Shown in pieces: positions 7,590-8,330 of a stretch of 8,330 nucleotides of DNA (position 1 is the first letter of the stretch; every line of letters starts with the position of its first letter). This DNA comes from an uncultured Lachnospiraceae bacterium (lineage in GTDB: Bacteria > Bacillota > Clostridia > Lachnospirales > Lachnospiraceae), in assembly GCA_910577065.1 (NCBI GenBank), contig CAJTLD010000112.1:1-8330 (forward strand), in the 5' to 3' direction. The notes below the pieces were generated by a model. It did no database searches, was not told the origin of the DNA, and was given only the letters and a program-made list of their open reading frames with translations. A program made the translations under genes and the position numbers.

Positions 7590-7614
7590 TAGAGCGTGTT
7601 TGAAAAATCATTCC
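7590..7614 (+). repeat. Dispersed repeat copy 1 (TAGAGCRTGTTTGAA)
   Basis: A 25-nt copy beginning TAGAGCGTGTTTGAA and ending ATCATTCC. It matches the copy at 8238-8262 at 24 of 25 positions (G/A at the seventh base). It lies 57 bp upstream of the DUF4132 start codon. All copies point the same way. Similar short sequences are familiar as ends of insertion sequences or MITEs in gut Clostridia; that identity is inference from memory. Confidence 0.75.
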
Positions 7615-7682
7615 AGTATAATGTCGACACAAAAAGTTGTGGTAAAGGGCTGCACCTATTAGGAAGATTTGGGATGCGGAAG

Positions 7683-7695
7683 CCACTTATCGTGA
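7683..7695 (+). repeat. Short shared block inside the repeat region (CCACTTAKCGTGA)
   Basis: CCACTTATCGTGA here matches CCACTTAGCGTGA at 8279-8291 in 12 of 13 bases, with weaker similarity continuing (GCC..CA). Each block lies downstream of a TAGAGC repeat, at 93 and 41 nt respectively. This suggests the two loci are diverged or rearranged copies of one longer element. The surrounding 7615-7722 has no convincing gene. Confidence 0.5.
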
Positions 7696-7722
7696 AGCCT
7701 GCCAACACTGTTCGCTGCAGTA

Positions 7723-7743
7723 CTAGAGCATGTTTGAATCAAT
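7723..7743 (+). repeat. Dispersed repeat copy 2 (truncated)
   Basis: CTAGAGCATGTTTGAAT followed by CAAT. It matches the copy at 8237-8262 for CTAGAGCATGTTTGAA (16 bases) and then diverges, lacking the AAAATCATTCC end. It sits just after the stop codon of the 139-aa gene as transcribed, so that gene has a repeat copy on each side. Confidence 0.7.
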
Positions 7744-7759
7744 ATATTTGGATAAAATT

Positions 7760-7779
7760 CTCAGGCTGATGCAGCAGAG
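7760..7779 (-). terminator. Weak candidate terminator after the 139-aa gene
   Basis: Read on the minus strand, a hairpin of CTC-T-GCTG with loop CAT and CAGC-CT-GAG is followed by AATTTTA. It begins about 18 nt past the stop codon at 7798. The stem has only seven pairs with an internal mismatch and the U-tract is short, so read-through into the DUF4132 gene is possible. Confidence 0.3.
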
Positions 7780-7797
7780 TCCGTCCGCATATAGGGC

Positions 7798-8217
7798 TTA
7801 CCACCCGGAAAGCATAGTCAGGCGAATAAAGGTAAAGACAGTATCATTTGCCCGGGGAATCTCATCATTTAAAGCGGTCAGTTCCGCTTCGCCGGCAAAA
7901 ATGCGGTAGATGCCGTCTTCAAAGCACTGGAGGGCATTTTGAATAGCGGCAGATTCATCCGCGTCTTCACCGTTCCTTACTCCAAAGGCGATTTTGCCGC
8001 GCTCTGCCTGATTTGCAATTTCATCCCGGGTCAGATAGGGAAGCAGCTGCCCTTCGTCTTTTCTGGCGTTATAGTTTTTTACGCCAAGCGCGGTTAAGGC
8101 CGTGATCAGATCCCGCGTTGTCTGCGGCCGGGATTCCAGTACAAACGGAACGGGGACAAGGGAATTTGCGCGCTGTTTGCCTAGTTTTTTCATTCTTACC
8201 TGTATCGTATAGGACAT
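7798..8217 (-). CDS. Uncharacterised 139-aa protein, possible ubiquitin/MoaD-like fold
   Basis: I do not recognise a named family. The protein starts MSYTIQVRMKKLGK, and ATG 8217 has a strong AAGGAGG (8224-8230 on the minus strand) 6 nt away. A longer reading from 8268 would run through that site and the repeat at 8238, so it is rejected. Visible features are an N-terminal hairpin-like stretch (residues 3-28), a TTRDLITAL helix (33-41), KIAFGV (75-80), NALQCFEDGIYRIFAG (94-109), and a C-terminal ALNDEIPRANDTVFTFIRLTML (115-136) ending SGW. Strand, TxxxL helix, then L..E...D.V.FIRLT at the end resembles MoaD/ubiquitin beta-grasp proteins, but the diglycine end is absent. It is soluble, with no signal peptide. 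It lies 265 nt upstream of the DUF4132 gene on the same strand, so the two may work together; the repeat-filled gap leaves co-transcription uncertain. Confidence 0.7.
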   Translation of the reverse strand: MSYTIQVRMKKLGKQRANSLVPVPFVLESRPQTTRDLITALTALGVKNYNARKDEGQLLPYLTRDEIANQAERGKIAFGVRNGEDADESAAIQNALQCFEDGIYRIFAGEAELTALNDEIPRANDTVFTFIRLTMLSGW

Positions 8218-8237
8218 GGGAAACCTCCTTCTTTTGC

Positions 8238-8262
8238 TAGAGCATGTTTGAAAAATCATTCC
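8238..8262 (+). repeat. Dispersed repeat copy 3
   Basis: TAGAGCATGTTTGAA followed by AAATCATTCC, nearly identical to 7590-7614 and in the same orientation. It begins 7 bp beyond the ribosome binding site of the 139-aa gene, so it forms part of that gene's leader. The following sequence to 8291 includes the CCACTTAGCGTGA block also seen at 7683. Confidence 0.75.
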
Positions 8263-8303
8263 CGCCATCTGTATCCCCCCACTTAGCGTGATATTTGCGC
8301 CAT

Positions 8304-8330
8304 CAGATTGAACATTAGTAGTTCAATCTG
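8304..8330. repeat. Perfect inverted repeat at the window edge
   Basis: CAGATTGAAC (8304-8313) pairs exactly with GTTCAATCTG (8321-8330) around a 7-nt loop. The structure reaches the last base shown, so it may be longer. It follows the repeat-related block 8238-8291 and could be part of a mobile element or a terminator for a gene beyond the edge. No T-run is visible within the window. Confidence 0.6.

Noticed and set aside
7615..7620. TATACT -10-like sequence on the minus strand upstream of DUF4132
   Set aside because: The hexamers at 16-18 bp spacing (CCACAA, ACCACA, TACCAC) do not resemble TTGACA, so a promoter is not claimed here.
7590..8262. CRISPR array
   Set aside because: Only three copies with unequal spacing (134 and 514 bp), a gene between two of them, and one truncated copy; this does not fit a CRISPR array.
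8218..8268. N-terminal extension of the 139-aa protein to an upstream start at 8268
   Set aside because: It would translate through the strong ribosome binding site at 8224-8230 and the dispersed repeat, giving a cysteine/arginine-rich leader unlike the rest of the protein.

Overview
The window looks like a chromosomal segment from a Gram-positive Firmicute, most likely a gut Clostridia/Lachnospiraceae-type bacterium. The clues are strong AGGAGG ribosome binding sites, sigma-A type promoters, a short PadR regulator driving a 'permease prefix' membrane gene, a SecB-like small protein, and a very large DUF4132-family protein. The taxon is inferred from gene families, not from a marker gene.

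Left part (1-1802, plus strand): a consensus-like promoter overlapped by a 34-bp palindrome drives a PadR-family repressor (105-452). A membrane gene follows, overlapping it by 16 nt (start at 437). That gene carries an N-terminal permease-prefix domain followed by a divergent SEDS (FtsW/RodA/SpoVE-like) membrane region. Its reading frame breaks near 1262-1290: the N-terminal half runs to a stop at 1321 and the C-terminal half continues in another frame to 1802. It is therefore a broken gene or carries a sequencing indel. The conserved LPERHTDF-type motif of SEDS enzymes reads LPNYYSEY here.

Middle (1803-2375): a separate extended -10 promoter precedes a 127-aa SecB-like protein (1902-2285). 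That gene converges with the large minus-strand gene. The 90-nt gap between them holds overlapping, mutually exclusive inverted repeats.

Right part (2376-8330, minus strand): one 1718-aa DUF4132-family protein (2376-7532) fills most of the window. Upstream of it on the same strand is a 139-aa protein of unknown function (7798-8217) with a possible ubiquitin/MoaD-like fold pattern. Three direct copies of a TAGAGCRTGTTTGAA repeat lie at 7590, 7724 and 8238, so the small gene is bracketed by repeats. A further shared block and a terminal hairpin suggest remnants or ends of a transposable element. The AAA ATPase, VWA and SWIM partners that accompany DUF4132 proteins in other bacteria are not in the window.
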